The notes beneath the pieces were generated by a model, which saw nothing but the letters and a program-made list of their open reading frames with translations, was not told the DNA's origin and made no database searches. Of a stretch of DNA of 32,670 nucleotides, positions 8,807 to 17,010 are shown one piece after another. The position numbers were made by a program, and so were the translations under genes. Each line of letters opens with the position of its first letter. Within the stretch, counting starts at the first letter, position 1. Source of the stretch: an uncultured Glaciecola sp. (GTDB lineage Bacteria > Pseudomonadota > Gammaproteobacteria > Enterobacterales > Alteromonadaceae); assembly GCA_905479945.1 (NCBI GenBank), contig CAJQOP010000054.1, forward strand, positions 1-32,670, written 5' to 3'.

Positions 8807-9006
8807 TTGATGCTCATTATTTAATGTGCATTAATTTCCGGGACAAACATTATTAAGAAATAGAGTTTTGTAAAGAAACTTAAAGAAAGCGATTTTGGCA
8901 TTTTACATTTTTCTTAAAGGTTTTAAAATGTTAGGAGAAATTCTTTTATCTGTAATTATTACAAGACATAGATTTAAAGAAGTTATTTGATTTATTCTTT
9001 TACACA

Positions 9007-10128
9007 TCACTTCTGAGACCAGAAGATAATTTGGTTTATTAGAAAGTCTACTTCACGTTTATTGACATTAAGATTAAAACTTATTCTGTAAGTCTTAAAT
9101 GAGTGTTCAGACGATAAGCCCAAAGCTTTTAATACATGCGACGGTTGCATTGTTTTTGATGAGCATGCCGACCCTTGAGCAAGACAAAGCCTATCCGCAT
9201 TTGCGACGATAAGAGATTGTGTATCAGTTTCTGGCAGAGTTAGCGATACTAGATGCGGCAGGGCATCTGTTCCATTAACAAAATAAGTAATTTTGTTTTT
9301 TGTTAACTCATTTGTTAGATAATCCTTAATATTTGTACCTTCGAAATCTAGGTAATACTTTGAGAAATGAGTTAGTGCTGCCCCAAACCCTTGAATCAAA
9401 GGTGCTGCAACTGTGCCCCCTCGCAGTCCCTCTTCTTGACCAGCACCATGAATTACAGGATAAATGGGATTAGCTCGCAAGTCACGTATATAAATTGCTC
9501 CAATACCTTTGGGCCCACCTATTTTATGCGCAGAAAAAGACATAAGATCAATGTTTTGTTTATCAACATCGATAGGAACTTTACATAGGCTTTGTGCAGC
9601 GTCACTGTGAAACAAAATTTCATTTTCACAGCATAATCTACCAATTTCTTCTATTGGATTAATTGTCCCTAATTCATTATTTACGTGCATTATTGATACT
9701 AGTGCAGTCCTATCTGTAATAGCTTTATTAATGACCTCTTTAGTTATAAGCCCACGATCGTCTGGATTTACGTAAGTCACTTTATAACCACTCCGTTCCA
9801 AATAATTACATATTACTAAAATGCACTTGTGTTCCATTTGTGACGTAACAATATGATTTTTAAAACCTACTTGTCCAGATTCACTAATTAAGCTCTTCAA
9901 AGCTATATTATTTGACTCGGTTGCGCCGCTTGTAAAAACAATTTCACTTGGATAGGCCCCAATTTTATTTGCCAGCATTTCTCTGACTGTTTCAACTGCA
10001 TTAGACACAGTTTGACCCAGGGTATGCGAAGATGACGAATTTGCATAAGAATCGTCAAACGCATTATTGAGAGCGATTTTTACTTCGGGAAGTAATGGGT
10101 ATGAAGCTGCGGTGTCAAAGTAAATCAT
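9007..10128 (-). CDS. Cysteine desulfurase, DndA/IscS-like (NifS family, class V aminotransferase)
   Basis: A complete 373-residue PLP enzyme that takes sulfur from cysteine and passes it on as a persulfide. Family landmarks are in place: the TSGATESNN loop (about 66-74), His100 in QMEHK, the PLP-contacting Asp176 (HSDAAQ), the Schiff-base Lys202 in SFSAHKIGGPKG, the RGGT motif (about 236-239) and the catalytic Cys322 in GSACSS. The enzyme is distinct from a housekeeping iscS because no iscR, iscU or hscBA lies near it; instead it sits between a PAPS-reductase/DndC-like remnant and an integrase. The codon use is AT-rich compared with rph and pyrE, which fits horizontal transfer. Its likely role was sulfur donation to a DNA or RNA thio-modification module now lost or broken here; this is inference. 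Confidence 0.9.
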   Translation of the reverse strand: MIYFDTAASYPLLPEVKIALNNAFDDSYANSSSSHTLGQTVSNAVETVREMLANKIGAYPSEIVFTSGATESNNIALKSLISESGQVGFKNHIVTSQMEHKCILVICNYLERSGYKVTYVNPDDRGLITKEVINKAITDRTALVSIMHVNNELGTINPIEEIGRLCCENEILFHSDAAQSLCKVPIDVDKQNIDLMSFSAHKIGGPKGIGAIYIRDLRANPIYPVIHGAGQEEGLRGGTVAAPLIQGFGAALTHFSKYYLDFEGTNIKDYLTNELTKNKITYFVNGTDALPHLVSLTLPETDTQSLIVANADRLCLAQGSACSSKTMQPSHVLKALGLSSEHSFKTYRISFNLNVNKREVDFLINQIIFWSQK

Positions 10129-10328
10129 AGAAAGTTATTTAATAATTTTTGCTAGTTTATCAGACTATTCATACATTTCAGAAGTTAAACTACAAATGAG
10201 ATTTAGAATCAAGGGGACTTTAGACTGCCATTAAATTCTACAAACATAAGCAAGATGTCTCTACAAACCAATAACCACATGTGTTTGATTTTTCTGTCGG
10301 GGATAACCTTAGCTCAATCCGAACCACC

Positions 10329-11618
10329 TTAAACCATCTTAGCCACCAAATCCGCCATAATTTGATGTGCGACAACTCGCTCTTCAAAAAAGGTATCTTT
10401 ATTGTAAATAAATTCAACTCCTTTTTTTACATGATTAATTGCTGTTTCTGCGACGTCATTTGGAACCCCATTTTTCGACATGGTGGTTCGAGTTGACCTT
10501 CTAATATCATGTATAACAAAATACTCAATGCCGGCTTTGCCAAGTACGTCACCTGTACTACTTTCGTTTTTACCTGTTTTTCTACCAAACAAATTCGTCA
10601 ATGCATGATTTAGGGTATCGTCACTAATATAACCCCTTCGTTTGCTAGCGCGCCGATTAGGGAAAACATAATCTGATGCATGCGCGCGAATCTTAAGTTC
10701 TCCTAGCCACTCTATTACTATTGGTGGCAGCGGAATGTCTAATTCATTGCCATTTTTTGCTTTTTCTTCTGATAAGCTCCAAATTCTCTTATCAAAATTC
10801 ATCTCGTCCCAACGTAAAGATATCATCTCACCTTTTCGTACGCCCAATACCAGCATAATGGCTACAGCTAAATAATTTTCTCTACAAAAATGCGCTTGAT
10901 TTTCTCGCATCACTGAAAATATTATTCTCCATTCTTCAAGTGTTGGCTGCCTTTTGCGAGGCTTCTCGGTGCCGCCCGCATGCTTTGTTCCAAATGCGGC
11001 CGCCGGATTGTTGTTAGTAACACCTAGTGTGATACCGTGCGCAAACAACTGTTTAAGATAAGTGAGAGTGTCATTAGCTATGGTTGGTCTTGATTCTTTT
11101 TTCCGACTTTTTACAAATGCTAGTACATTTCTTATATCTAATCCGTTAACGTCGTCAATAAGGAGGCCGCCTATTTGAGGTTTAATTTCTTGTGTATATA
11201 TACGCTTTGGAATATTAGAAAATTTAAGGCTTTTGCTTATCTCTGTAAGCCAATCCTGAGCGACATCATCAATAGTCTTAAAATCACTCCGCTTGGCCCT
11301 GTCTTTTTCAGCGAGCGGGTCCTTACCACTTTTCACTAACGCTCTTTTTTCTGCGATTGCACTACGAGCGTCAGCAAGTGGCATTCCATCAGGACGCTTG
11401 CCATACGTACCTAAAGTCATCCGTTTAGGCTTGCCATTGTGTCTATATTGAAAAACAAAAAAACCGGTACCTTCGGCACTTATTCTCAAATATAAACCGC
11501 GCTCTATACTAATAAAACATTGCTGGCCATTTTTAATCAACGCTTTAATAACCGCATCATTAGCTTTACCAGCTTTGATTTGCTTTACCAGTGATTCGTG
11601 TTTTTCTTTAGAGCTCAT
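10329..11618 (-). CDS. Tyrosine recombinase (phage/island integrase, P4-like with DUF4102-type N-terminus)
   Basis: A complete 429-residue integrase. The N-terminus (about 25-100) resembles the DUF4102 arm-binding domain (GLYLRISAEGTGFFVFQYR, MTLGTYG, LADAR), a core-binding domain follows (about 110-210), and the catalytic domain carries Arg261 (GVRKGE), His370 and Arg373 (HDIRR), His396 (NHV) and the nucleophile Tyr405. All five residues are present, so the enzyme may be active. It ends 180 bp from the yicC stop, with its start codon nearest to yicC. Integrases at the yicC 3' end are known from Vibrio mobilizable islands, which suggests that this is the target. The start ATG is followed upstream by a region full of repeated 12-bp motifs. 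No excisionase gene was recognised. Confidence 0.93.
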   Translation of the reverse strand: MSSKEKHESLVKQIKAGKANDAVIKALIKNGQQCFISIERGLYLRISAEGTGFFVFQYRHNGKPKRMTLGTYGKRPDGMPLADARSAIAEKRALVKSGKDPLAEKDRAKRSDFKTIDDVAQDWLTEISKSLKFSNIPKRIYTQEIKPQIGGLLIDDVNGLDIRNVLAFVKSRKKESRPTIANDTLTYLKQLFAHGITLGVTNNNPAAAFGTKHAGGTEKPRKRQPTLEEWRIIFSVMRENQAHFCRENYLAVAIMLVLGVRKGEMISLRWDEMNFDKRIWSLSEEKAKNGNELDIPLPPIVIEWLGELKIRAHASDYVFPNRRASKRRGYISDDTLNHALTNLFGRKTGKNESSTGDVLGKAGIEYFVIHDIRRSTRTTMSKNGVPNDVAETAINHVKKGVEFIYNKDTFFEERVVAHQIMADLVAKMV

Positions 11619-11631
11619 AGCATTTCCAAAA

Positions 11632-11712
11632 GTATGACAGATTCTTTGATTATACAGTTATTAATAAATCTGTCATTCTTTCTGTCATACTTTTAAATTA
11701 AATCTGTCATAC
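11632..11712. repeat. Four copies of a 12-bp motif upstream of the integrase
   Basis: The motif AATCTGTCATAC occurs perfectly at 11701-11712 and perfectly inverted at 11632-11643. Imperfect direct copies lie at 11667-11676 (first ten bases) and 11679-11690 (ten of twelve bases). The cluster sits between the integrase start and the yicC 3' end, where the attachment site should be. The best guess is arm-type binding sites for the integrase N-terminal domain; an operator controlling integrase transcription is the alternative. Confidence 0.6.
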
Positions 11713-11797
11713 CTTACTTTATCTAGTTTAATCTTAACTTGTTTTTATGCCATTGTATTTATTGAGTATTCATGCTTTTTTCGGGCTTTTCTATGCC

Positions 11798-12661
11798 CTA
11801 TTCTATATTCTGGATCTGCTCCCGCATCTGCTCAATCAGCACCTTCAATTCAACCGCCGACTGCGTTATATCTGAATTAATAGATTTAGACCCTAAGGTA
11901 TTCGCTTCGCGGTTAAATTCCTGCATCATAAAGTCCAAACGACGACCAACAGCGCCACCCTTTTTCAATATCGACATCGTTTCGCTTACGTGAGAATTCA
12001 AACGGTCGAGTTCTTCTGCCACATCCATTTTCTGTGCAAGCAATACCATTTCTTGTTCAACACGAGTTGCGTCGAGTTCAATGTTCGCCTCGGTAAACTT
12101 GGTGCGAATACGGTCTTTTTGCCATTCAATGACGGTAGGCATATGCTGGGCAACTTTGTTCGATTCGGCTTGTATCCCTTCCAAACGCTGTTCTATAAGT
12201 ACCTTCATATTGTCGCCTTCACTTGCGCGCGAGGCAACGAAGTCTTTGAAGGTGTCGTCAAAGGCCTTAAGCATATCGGATTGAATGGTGTCCATATCGG
12301 CTTCTTGCGCAGCAATAACGCCAGGCCATTTCAATACATCTGCCGCGTTTATTTTGGAAACCTTACCTTTTGACTTTATCGAAGCGGCAGCTTTTACCAC
12401 TTGTTTTGCTAGGTCTTGGTTTACATTAATCGAATTACTTGCTGCATCATTCATACTAAAGCGCAATGCACATTCTACTTTGCCGCGCTGTAAGCCTTTG
12501 CGAAAGCGTTCGCGTAAAATAGGCTCTAGGCTGCGAAATTGCTCAGGTAGTCTGAAAAAGGTTTCAAGGTAGCGCTGGTTTACCGAGCGAATTTCCCAAA
12601 CGGCGCTGCCCCATTCTGCTTTAATTTCGCGACGTGCGAAGCCAGTCATACTGTAAATCAT
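11798..12661 (-). CDS. yicC: YicC/YloC family endoribonuclease
   Basis: A complete 287-residue protein starting MIYSMTGFARRE and ending LKVLIEQMREQIQNIE, both hallmark ends of the family. The middle contains the conserved GRKGEL-like N-terminal part (RGKVECALRF), and the C-terminal DUF1732 region with EQEMVLLAQKMDVAEELDRL and GRRLDFMMQEFNREANTLGSKS. YicC proteins are ribonucleases implicated in small-RNA turnover in E. coli. The gene is divergent from rph across a 304-bp spacer, a common neighbour pair in gammaproteobacteria. The intact 3' end shows that if an island was inserted here it restored the coding sequence. Confidence 0.96.
   Translation of the reverse strand: MIYSMTGFARREIKAEWGSAVWEIRSVNQRYLETFFRLPEQFRSLEPILRERFRKGLQRGKVECALRFSMNDAASNSINVNQDLAKQVVKAAASIKSKGKVSKINAADVLKWPGVIAAQEADMDTIQSDMLKAFDDTFKDFVASRASEGDNMKVLIEQRLEGIQAESNKVAQHMPTVIEWQKDRIRTKFTEANIELDATRVEQEMVLLAQKMDVAEELDRLNSHVSETMSILKKGGAVGRRLDFMMQEFNREANTLGSKSINSDITQSAVELKVLIEQMREQIQNIE
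11800..11812. other. Candidate proximal attachment site at the 3' end of yicC
   Basis: These 13 bp include the last codons of yicC and two bases of its stop codon, and recur with one mismatch at 7784-7796. The integrase lies beside it. The YicC C-terminus (EQMREQIQNIE) is a strongly conserved stretch, which is what a site-specific recombinase target in a coding 3' end requires. The core site is not proven. Confidence 0.35.
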
Positions 12662-12965
12662 AAATGTTCCTTAACGAGCACTCTTCATAAGTGTTTATTT
12701 TAATAAGCAGATGTTTTCATAAGTGCATAAAACAAGTGCATAAATTGAATGATAAGCTCGACTGGTTGTGCAGTTTTGATTCAACATTAGTAACCAGCAA
12801 CAAGCGGGGTATAGTCTAACAGGCTTTTGTGAATTGGCTAATATTGCCCATTTGCCAAGCAAAAATGTGTTAAAACCGTAACTAATTTGAGTTTACCTCG
12901 CTTTGCACCTCCCGATCATCGAATAACTAGGCTATAATTCGGCTCTGAATTTTAAGGAGTTAAAC
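12662..12965. other. 304-bp divergent spacer between yicC and rph
   Basis: No gene is seen. The spacer must hold promoters for both yicC (-) and rph (+). It contains an 11-bp direct repeat AAGTGCATAAA (12721-12731 and 12734-12744) on the yicC side, and a TATAAT hexamer on the rph side. No long hairpin is evident. Confidence 0.5.
12933..12938 (+). promoter_or_regulatory. Candidate -10 box for rph-pyrE
   Basis: A perfect TATAAT lies 28 bp before the rph ATG, with a strong ribosome site (AAGGAGT) in between, giving a leader of about 20 nt. No good -35 hexamer at 16-18 bp was found, so the assignment rests on the -10 box and position alone. Confidence 0.45.
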
Positions 12966-13679
12966 ATGCGTCCAAGCGGCAGAACTGCTAGTCAAATCCG
13001 TCCCGTCACTATTACCCGTAACTTTACTTGTCATGCAGAAGGGTCTGTTTTGATTGAGTTTGGTAACACTAAAGTGCTTTGTAATGCCACTGTGGTTGAA
13101 GGTGTACCGCGTTTTATGAAAGGCCAAGGCAAAGGTTGGGTAACTGCTGAATACAGCATGTTACCGCGTGCTACACATACACGCTCTGATCGTGAAGCTG
13201 CTCGAGGCAAGCAAGGCGGTCGTACGCTAGAAATCCAACGTCTAATTGCGCGTTCATTGCGTGCTGCAGTTGATTTAAAACTACTTGGTGAAAACACCAT
13301 TACAGTCGATTGTGATGTTATTCAAGCCGATGGCGGAACTCGCACAGCCTCAATTACCGGTGCTTGTGTGGCTTTGGTTGATGCATTAACGTGGATGCGT
13401 GCTAAAGGTATTTTGAAAGCAAACCCAATGAAGCACATGATTGCTGCGGTATCTGTTGGTATTTATAAAGGCAGCCCTATTGCTGATTTAGAGTACCTTG
13501 AAGATTCTGCTGCCGAAACCGACATGAACGTAGTCATGACTGAAACAGGTAAGCTTATTGAAGTGCAAGGCACTGCAGAAGAAGAACCATTCAGTTTTGA
13601 CGAAATGAATGAAATGCTAGCGCTTGCAAAAGATGGCATTATGGAATTGTTCGACGAACAAAAGAGTGCTCTAGCGTAG
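12966..13679 (+). CDS. rph: Ribonuclease PH
   Basis: A 237-residue phosphorolytic 3'-5' exoribonuclease that trims tRNA 3' ends, of the standard family length. It starts [16 protein letters not shown], has the phosphate-binding and RNA-binding stretches ([47 protein letters not shown]) and the catalytic-site region [20 protein letters not shown]. The C-terminus [19 protein letters not shown] is typical. AAGGAGT before the ATG is an excellent ribosome site. pyrE follows 124 bp downstream in the same direction, as in E. coli, where rph translation takes part in pyrE attenuation. Confidence 0.98.
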   Translation: MRPSGRTASQIRPVTITRNFTCHAEGSVLIEFGNTKVLCNATVVEGVPRFMKGQGKGWVTAEYSMLPRATHTRSDREAARGKQGGRTLEIQRLIARSLRAAVDLKLLGENTITVDCDVIQADGGTRTASITGACVALVDALTWMRAKGILKANPMKHMIAAVSVGIYKGSPIADLEYLEDSAAETDMNVVMTETGKLIEVQGTAEEEPFSFDEMNEMLALAKDGIMELFDEQKSALA

Positions 13680-13732
13680 CGCGCTTTTTTCAAGCAACTT
13701 AGCTTGATTTAGCGCAGCACGTTATAGTCATT

Positions 13733-13759
13733 AAAAGGTCTCTTATTGAGGCCTTTTAT
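13733..13759 (+). terminator. Attenuator-like hairpin in the pyrE leader
   Basis: AAAAGGTCTC (13733-13742), a 5-nt loop, then GAGGCCTTTT (13748-13757) form a ten-pair stem with one G-T wobble, ending in a T-rich run. It lies between rph and pyrE, at the position where E. coli has its UTP-sensed attenuator. The rph stop is 54 nt before the stem, so direct ribosome coupling is looser than in E. coli. A T6 tract also follows directly after the rph stop (13685-13690) with only a 4-bp stem. Confidence 0.55.
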
Positions 13760-13803
13760 CTATTAATAATTTGAAATATAAACATTTAATTGAAGGTCCT
13801 AAT

Positions 13804-14466
13804 ATGCAAGCACTTCAAGACCACATAGAAGACTATAAAAAAGAATTTATTGAATTTGCGATAGAGCGAAAGGTGCTTCGCTTTGGTGAATTCACCTTAA
13901 AGTCGGGCCGAATCAGTCCTTACTTTTTTAATGCTGGCTTGTTCAATACCGGCGGCGACTTAGCGAAATTAGGTCGCTATTACGCTGCAGCTTTGCAAGC
14001 CGCAAAGGTTGATTTTGACGTTTTGTTTGGCCCTGCGTATAAGGGTATTCCTATTGCAACCACCACAGCTGTTGCCTTGTCAAACGACTACGATCTTGAT
14101 GTGCCTTATTGCTTTAATCGCAAAGAAGCTAAAACACACGGCGAAGGAGGAAGCTTGGTGGGCAGTCCACTGAACGGCAGGATTATGCTGGTGGACGATG
14201 TTATTACAGCCGGAACTGCGATTCGTGAATCTATGTTGTTGATTGAGCAGCACAACGCGAGTTTAGCAGGCGTGCTAATCGCTCTGGACCGCCAAGAGCG
14301 TGGCCAAGCAGCACTATCGGCAATTCAAGAAGTTGAACGCGACTTCCATACCCACGTTATTTCAATTGTGACATTGGGTGATGTGGTCGCGTATTTGTCT
14401 GGCAGTGATTCGAATAATGATGCCTTAGCAAGCATTCGCAAATATAGAGAAGAATACGGTATTTAA
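13804..14466 (+). CDS. pyrE: Orotate phosphoribosyltransferase
   Basis: The 220-residue enzyme joins orotate to PRPP to form OMP in pyrimidine synthesis. It carries the family signatures [33 protein letters not shown], and the PRPP-binding motif [12 protein letters not shown]. The C-terminus (YREEYGI) matches the E. coli length almost exactly (213 residues). The ATG at 13804, with GAAGG upstream, gives [15 protein letters not shown] and is preferred over an upstream TTG at 13771, which would add an untypical tail. It is downstream of rph and a hairpin that may regulate it by pyrimidine-dependent attenuation. Confidence 0.97.
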   Translation: MQALQDHIEDYKKEFIEFAIERKVLRFGEFTLKSGRISPYFFNAGLFNTGGDLAKLGRYYAAALQAAKVDFDVLFGPAYKGIPIATTTAVALSNDYDLDVPYCFNRKEAKTHGEGGSLVGSPLNGRIMLVDDVITAGTAIRESMLLIEQHNASLAGVLIALDRQERGQAALSAIQEVERDFHTHVISIVTLGDVVAYLSGSDSNNDALASIRKYREEYGI

Positions 14467-14513
14467 CTGCAGCTTAGCGGGTAAATTAACGTATAAATAG
14501 CGAGCAATAGGGT

Positions 14514-14771
14514 ATGTCAGAAAGTTTTGAAAAAGCAGATTATCAACTTGATGCTATCGGCCTCCGTTGCCCAGAGCCGGTGATGATGATCCGTCTGCAA
14601 ATTCGTAAAATGCAAGACGGCGAAACCTTAGCTATCAGTGCGGACGATCATTCTACTACTCGCGACGTTCCTAGCTTTTGCCGCTTTATGCAGCATGAAC
14701 TTCTTGCCAGCGAAACTTCAGAAGCGCCCTATCGATATTTGGTTCAAAAAGGTCTCACACGATCAGATTAG
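14514..14771 (+). CDS. tusA: TusA-family sulfur carrier protein
   Basis: An 85-residue SirA/TusA-family protein with the conserved sulfur-carrier motif LRCPEPVMM, whose Cys19 takes a persulfide from a cysteine desulfurase. In E. coli TusA passes sulfur to TusBCD for 2-thiouridine in tRNA. The rest ([17 protein letters not shown], then [17 protein letters not shown]) has the family fold pattern. Its stop codon overlaps the stop codon of the convergent metallophosphatase gene, so the two transcripts overlap at their ends. This is a housekeeping copy and is not near the cysteine desulfurase of the accessory patch. Confidence 0.93.
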   Translation: MSESFEKADYQLDAIGLRCPEPVMMIRLQIRKMQDGETLAISADDHSTTRDVPSFCRFMQHELLASETSEAPYRYLVQKGLTRSD

Positions 14772-15883
14772 TATGGTGACAAGCTCGACAATGTTATTTT
14801 TTGCTCCATCACTACATCACCTTTAACGTCCTTTAAACCGAAGTGGATACTCGGATCCGCTTCATCCCAATTGACAGTGAAAAAGCCATAATTGACCTCG
14901 GCAGTCGACCCTGAAGTACGATGTTTGTTAGGACTCACTTGCTTCCATTCCTCTGTTAAGCCTGAGCTTGTGACGTCCCAGACGGGATAATCCATTCCCT
15001 CATCAAACTTGGATATTTCCCCCCAGTGTGTATCACCACTAATAATGAATACACCATTTACTCTATGTTTCTTGATCAGGTTGAAAAGGCGCTGGCGGTC
15101 GTCGAAATTTGCCCAAGACTCCCAACCCGTAAAATCCGCAATGAGCTGCAAGCTTGAACCTATAATTTTGATTCTTTCTGGTTGCTGCAACTCCAACTCC
15201 AACCACTGCCATTGTTGCTGGCTCAACATCGACCCTTTTGAAGGTTTGTAAGGGCCCATATCTTTGAACTTGCGGTTAGTGTAGTAACCCAATACACCAA
15301 CAGACTCGAGGTCGTCTCGCATGTATCGTAAGTCGGGCAGGATAACTCGTATAGCATCGTTACTAGAGCTCTTATGATTTTCATCATTTTGAATTACATA
15401 GCTACCGTATATGCCATCTTGCCTTTTGCGACGCGGACTGTCCTTCGGCACCCCCCAAAAGTCGAGCATGATAGCTTTAGATTGTTGCTTGAAGGGGTAA
15501 CTTTTACCTGCATCGTTTTCGCCAAAATCATGATCGTCCCAAGTAGCATATACCGGTACCTTACTTCTGAGGGCTTTAAAGCCTGGGTTGTTACCTAACT
15601 TTTGGTACTTTGCTGATAGCTCCTCCATATCTTCGGTATCGCCGTATATGTTATCACCCAAGAAAATGAAACCATCTGCGGGTTCGTTTAATATCGCATC
15701 AAAAATAGGCATAGGTTTATCCTGATGTGAACAGGAACCAAAAAGAATATGGGTAAGCTTTGGTGTTGTTAATGCAGATGATTACGCTAAGGCGACTGAG
15801 CTAAGCGAACCAGTCATAAATAACACGGTTAAACCGGTTGTTAATAGCCAGGATTGGGAAGCTAATTTTTTGAATCTATTCAC
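14768..15883 (-). pseudogene. PhoD-like metallophosphatase, interrupted by an in-frame stop codon
   Basis: Read as one frame from a GTG at 15881-15883 (AGAAGG upstream) this is a 371-codon PhoD-type (alkaline phosphatase D-like) exported enzyme. Codons 1-33 encode a clear signal peptide ending S-S-V-A-L-A, codon 34 is TAA (15782-15784), and the same frame then continues with the family's first strand ILFGSCSHQDKPMPIFDAI. The metal-binding motifs are all intact: F-L-G-D-N-I-Y-G-D, T-W-D-D-H-D-F-G, and S-G-D-T-H-W-G-E. The largest uninterrupted frame, 14768-15712, starts at an internal ATG after FGSC and would lack both the signal and the first metal-site strand. A nonsense mutation or a base error in the assembly explains it best. 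Confidence 0.85.
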
Positions 15884-16031
15884 TTACAACACCTTCTAAT
15901 TGTTTAGCAATGTTTGCATGCTACTCACTCGGGTCGATTGCAGCTAACACAATGGGTTTAGCACCTACTGTACCCTTTTTACACCTTAACAGTGCAGATT
16001 GATGTGAGCCTGAAAATTATAACGAGTAGCT

Positions 16032-16088
16032 AGAAAAAAGGGGCTGCGTCAATTAATCGATTTGCAAATTAATTGACGCAGCCCCCTT
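16032..16088 (-). terminator. Strong Rho-independent terminator, 18-bp perfect stem
   Basis: 16040-16057 and 16068-16085 form a perfect 18-bp stem (GGGGCTGCG outermost) with a 10-nt loop. On the minus strand the stem is followed by T6 (16034-16039), the orientation expected to end the methyltransferase-like gene that stops at 16125. On the plus strand only a short T pair follows, so it works chiefly on the minus strand. Confidence 0.9.
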
Positions 16089-16124
16089 CGTTCTAATGCT
16101 TTATTTAACTCATTCTAAAGCGGT

Positions 16125-16883
16125 CTAGCTTTTTGGTTTCATGAATTTGAGTGTCCAGCGATCGGTGTTGCCAGCTACTGAGCGAGCACCTACTTCGTAT
16201 TCCAATGTATCGTCTTCTTTATAATGCATTGTGCTGTAGTCGACTAATACGAATCCGGCTTCTTGAATTTCTTTTATTGCCATGACCGGATCAATACGGC
16301 GGCGATTGCTTGAGTTTGTTGGTTCCATGTGACGAGCTGTATGATCGACAACGCCATAAATACCGCCTGGCTTAAGCGCTTCAAAAGCCAACTCATTCAT
16401 TTTCTTGCGACCTTGCTCACCAAAGTTGTGGTAGTTGCGGAAGGTCAAAACTAGATCAACATCTTTTACACCTAATGTCGTCGCTTTCAATGAGTAGTTA
16501 CGCTCACCTTCTTCACGATAGCTGCTAGCGTCTTCTGCAATAATTTGCATTTTTTCAAAGCCAGCTAGTTCAGATAAACGCTCTTTAACTCGGCTTGTTC
16601 CAATAGCGACAAAGTATTCGCCTTTCTCGTTCAAGGCCGGAGCAAGAAGTTTTGAATACCAACCGCCACCAGGAATAAGCTCTACAACACTCATATCTTC
16701 TTTAAGCCCAAAAAACTCAAGTGTTTGAACGGGTCTGCGGTTTCTATCGCGATCAACTTCAGCTTGGGTTCTGATATCTGACGCCATTGCTGTTTTTATT
16801 TTGTCACTAACGTCAGCTGCAGCAGAGAATGCTGATGCACTCATTAGCGCGCAGCCGAGGCTTAGTAAAAGTAACTTTTTCAT
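16125..16883 (-). CDS. Exported SAM-dependent methyltransferase-fold protein (COG4798 type)
   Basis: A 252-residue protein with a clear Sec signal peptide (MKKLLLLSLGCALMSASAFS, cleavage near A-A-A-D) followed by a Rossmann-like methyltransferase domain: the motif I region is V-V-E-L-I-P-G-G-G-W-Y-S-K, the motif II region has F-V-A-I-G-T, and LTFRNYHNF and FEALKPGGIYGVVDH follow. These are the landmarks of a family of predicted secreted methyltransferases. Its substrate is unknown. SAM is not normally available in the periplasm, so the enzyme may bind something else or be retained. It is followed by a strong terminator and is probably a single-gene unit; the upstream neighbour is divergent only in function, not in strand. 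Confidence 0.85.
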   Translation of the reverse strand: MKKLLLLSLGCALMSASAFSAAADVSDKIKTAMASDIRTQAEVDRDRNRRPVQTLEFFGLKEDMSVVELIPGGGWYSKLLAPALNEKGEYFVAIGTSRVKERLSELAGFEKMQIIAEDASSYREEGERNYSLKATTLGVKDVDLVLTFRNYHNFGEQGRKKMNELAFEALKPGGIYGVVDHTARHMEPTNSSNRRRIDPVMAIKEIQEAGFVLVDYSTMHYKEDDTLEYEVGARSVAGNTDRWTLKFMKPKS

Positions 16884-17010
16884 GATATTTCCTTTTTCGT
16901 TTTTCAGTTAATTATAATTGTTAAATTTTTTATTATTGCTCTGGATGGCAGTGTGGCCGAGTGCTTGCGTCACCCTTTGTGTTTATAAATTATTTTCATT
17001 TCAGTACATT

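Noticed and set aside
8879-8919. Inverted repeat CTTAAAGAAA / TTTCTTAAAG as a bidirectional terminator between the DndC-like remnant and the cysteine desulfurase
   Set aside because: The arms pair in 9 of 10 positions only, are AT-rich and have a 21-nt loop, so the stem would be weak.
8348-10128. A functional phosphorothioation (Dnd) system
   Set aside because: Only a C-terminal piece of the DndC-like gene and a cysteine desulfurase are present; no dndB, dndD, dndE or restriction genes were seen in the window.
14638-14826. A second small gene overlapping the end of tusA
   Set aside because: It lies in another frame of tusA, has no family resemblance and no ribosome site.
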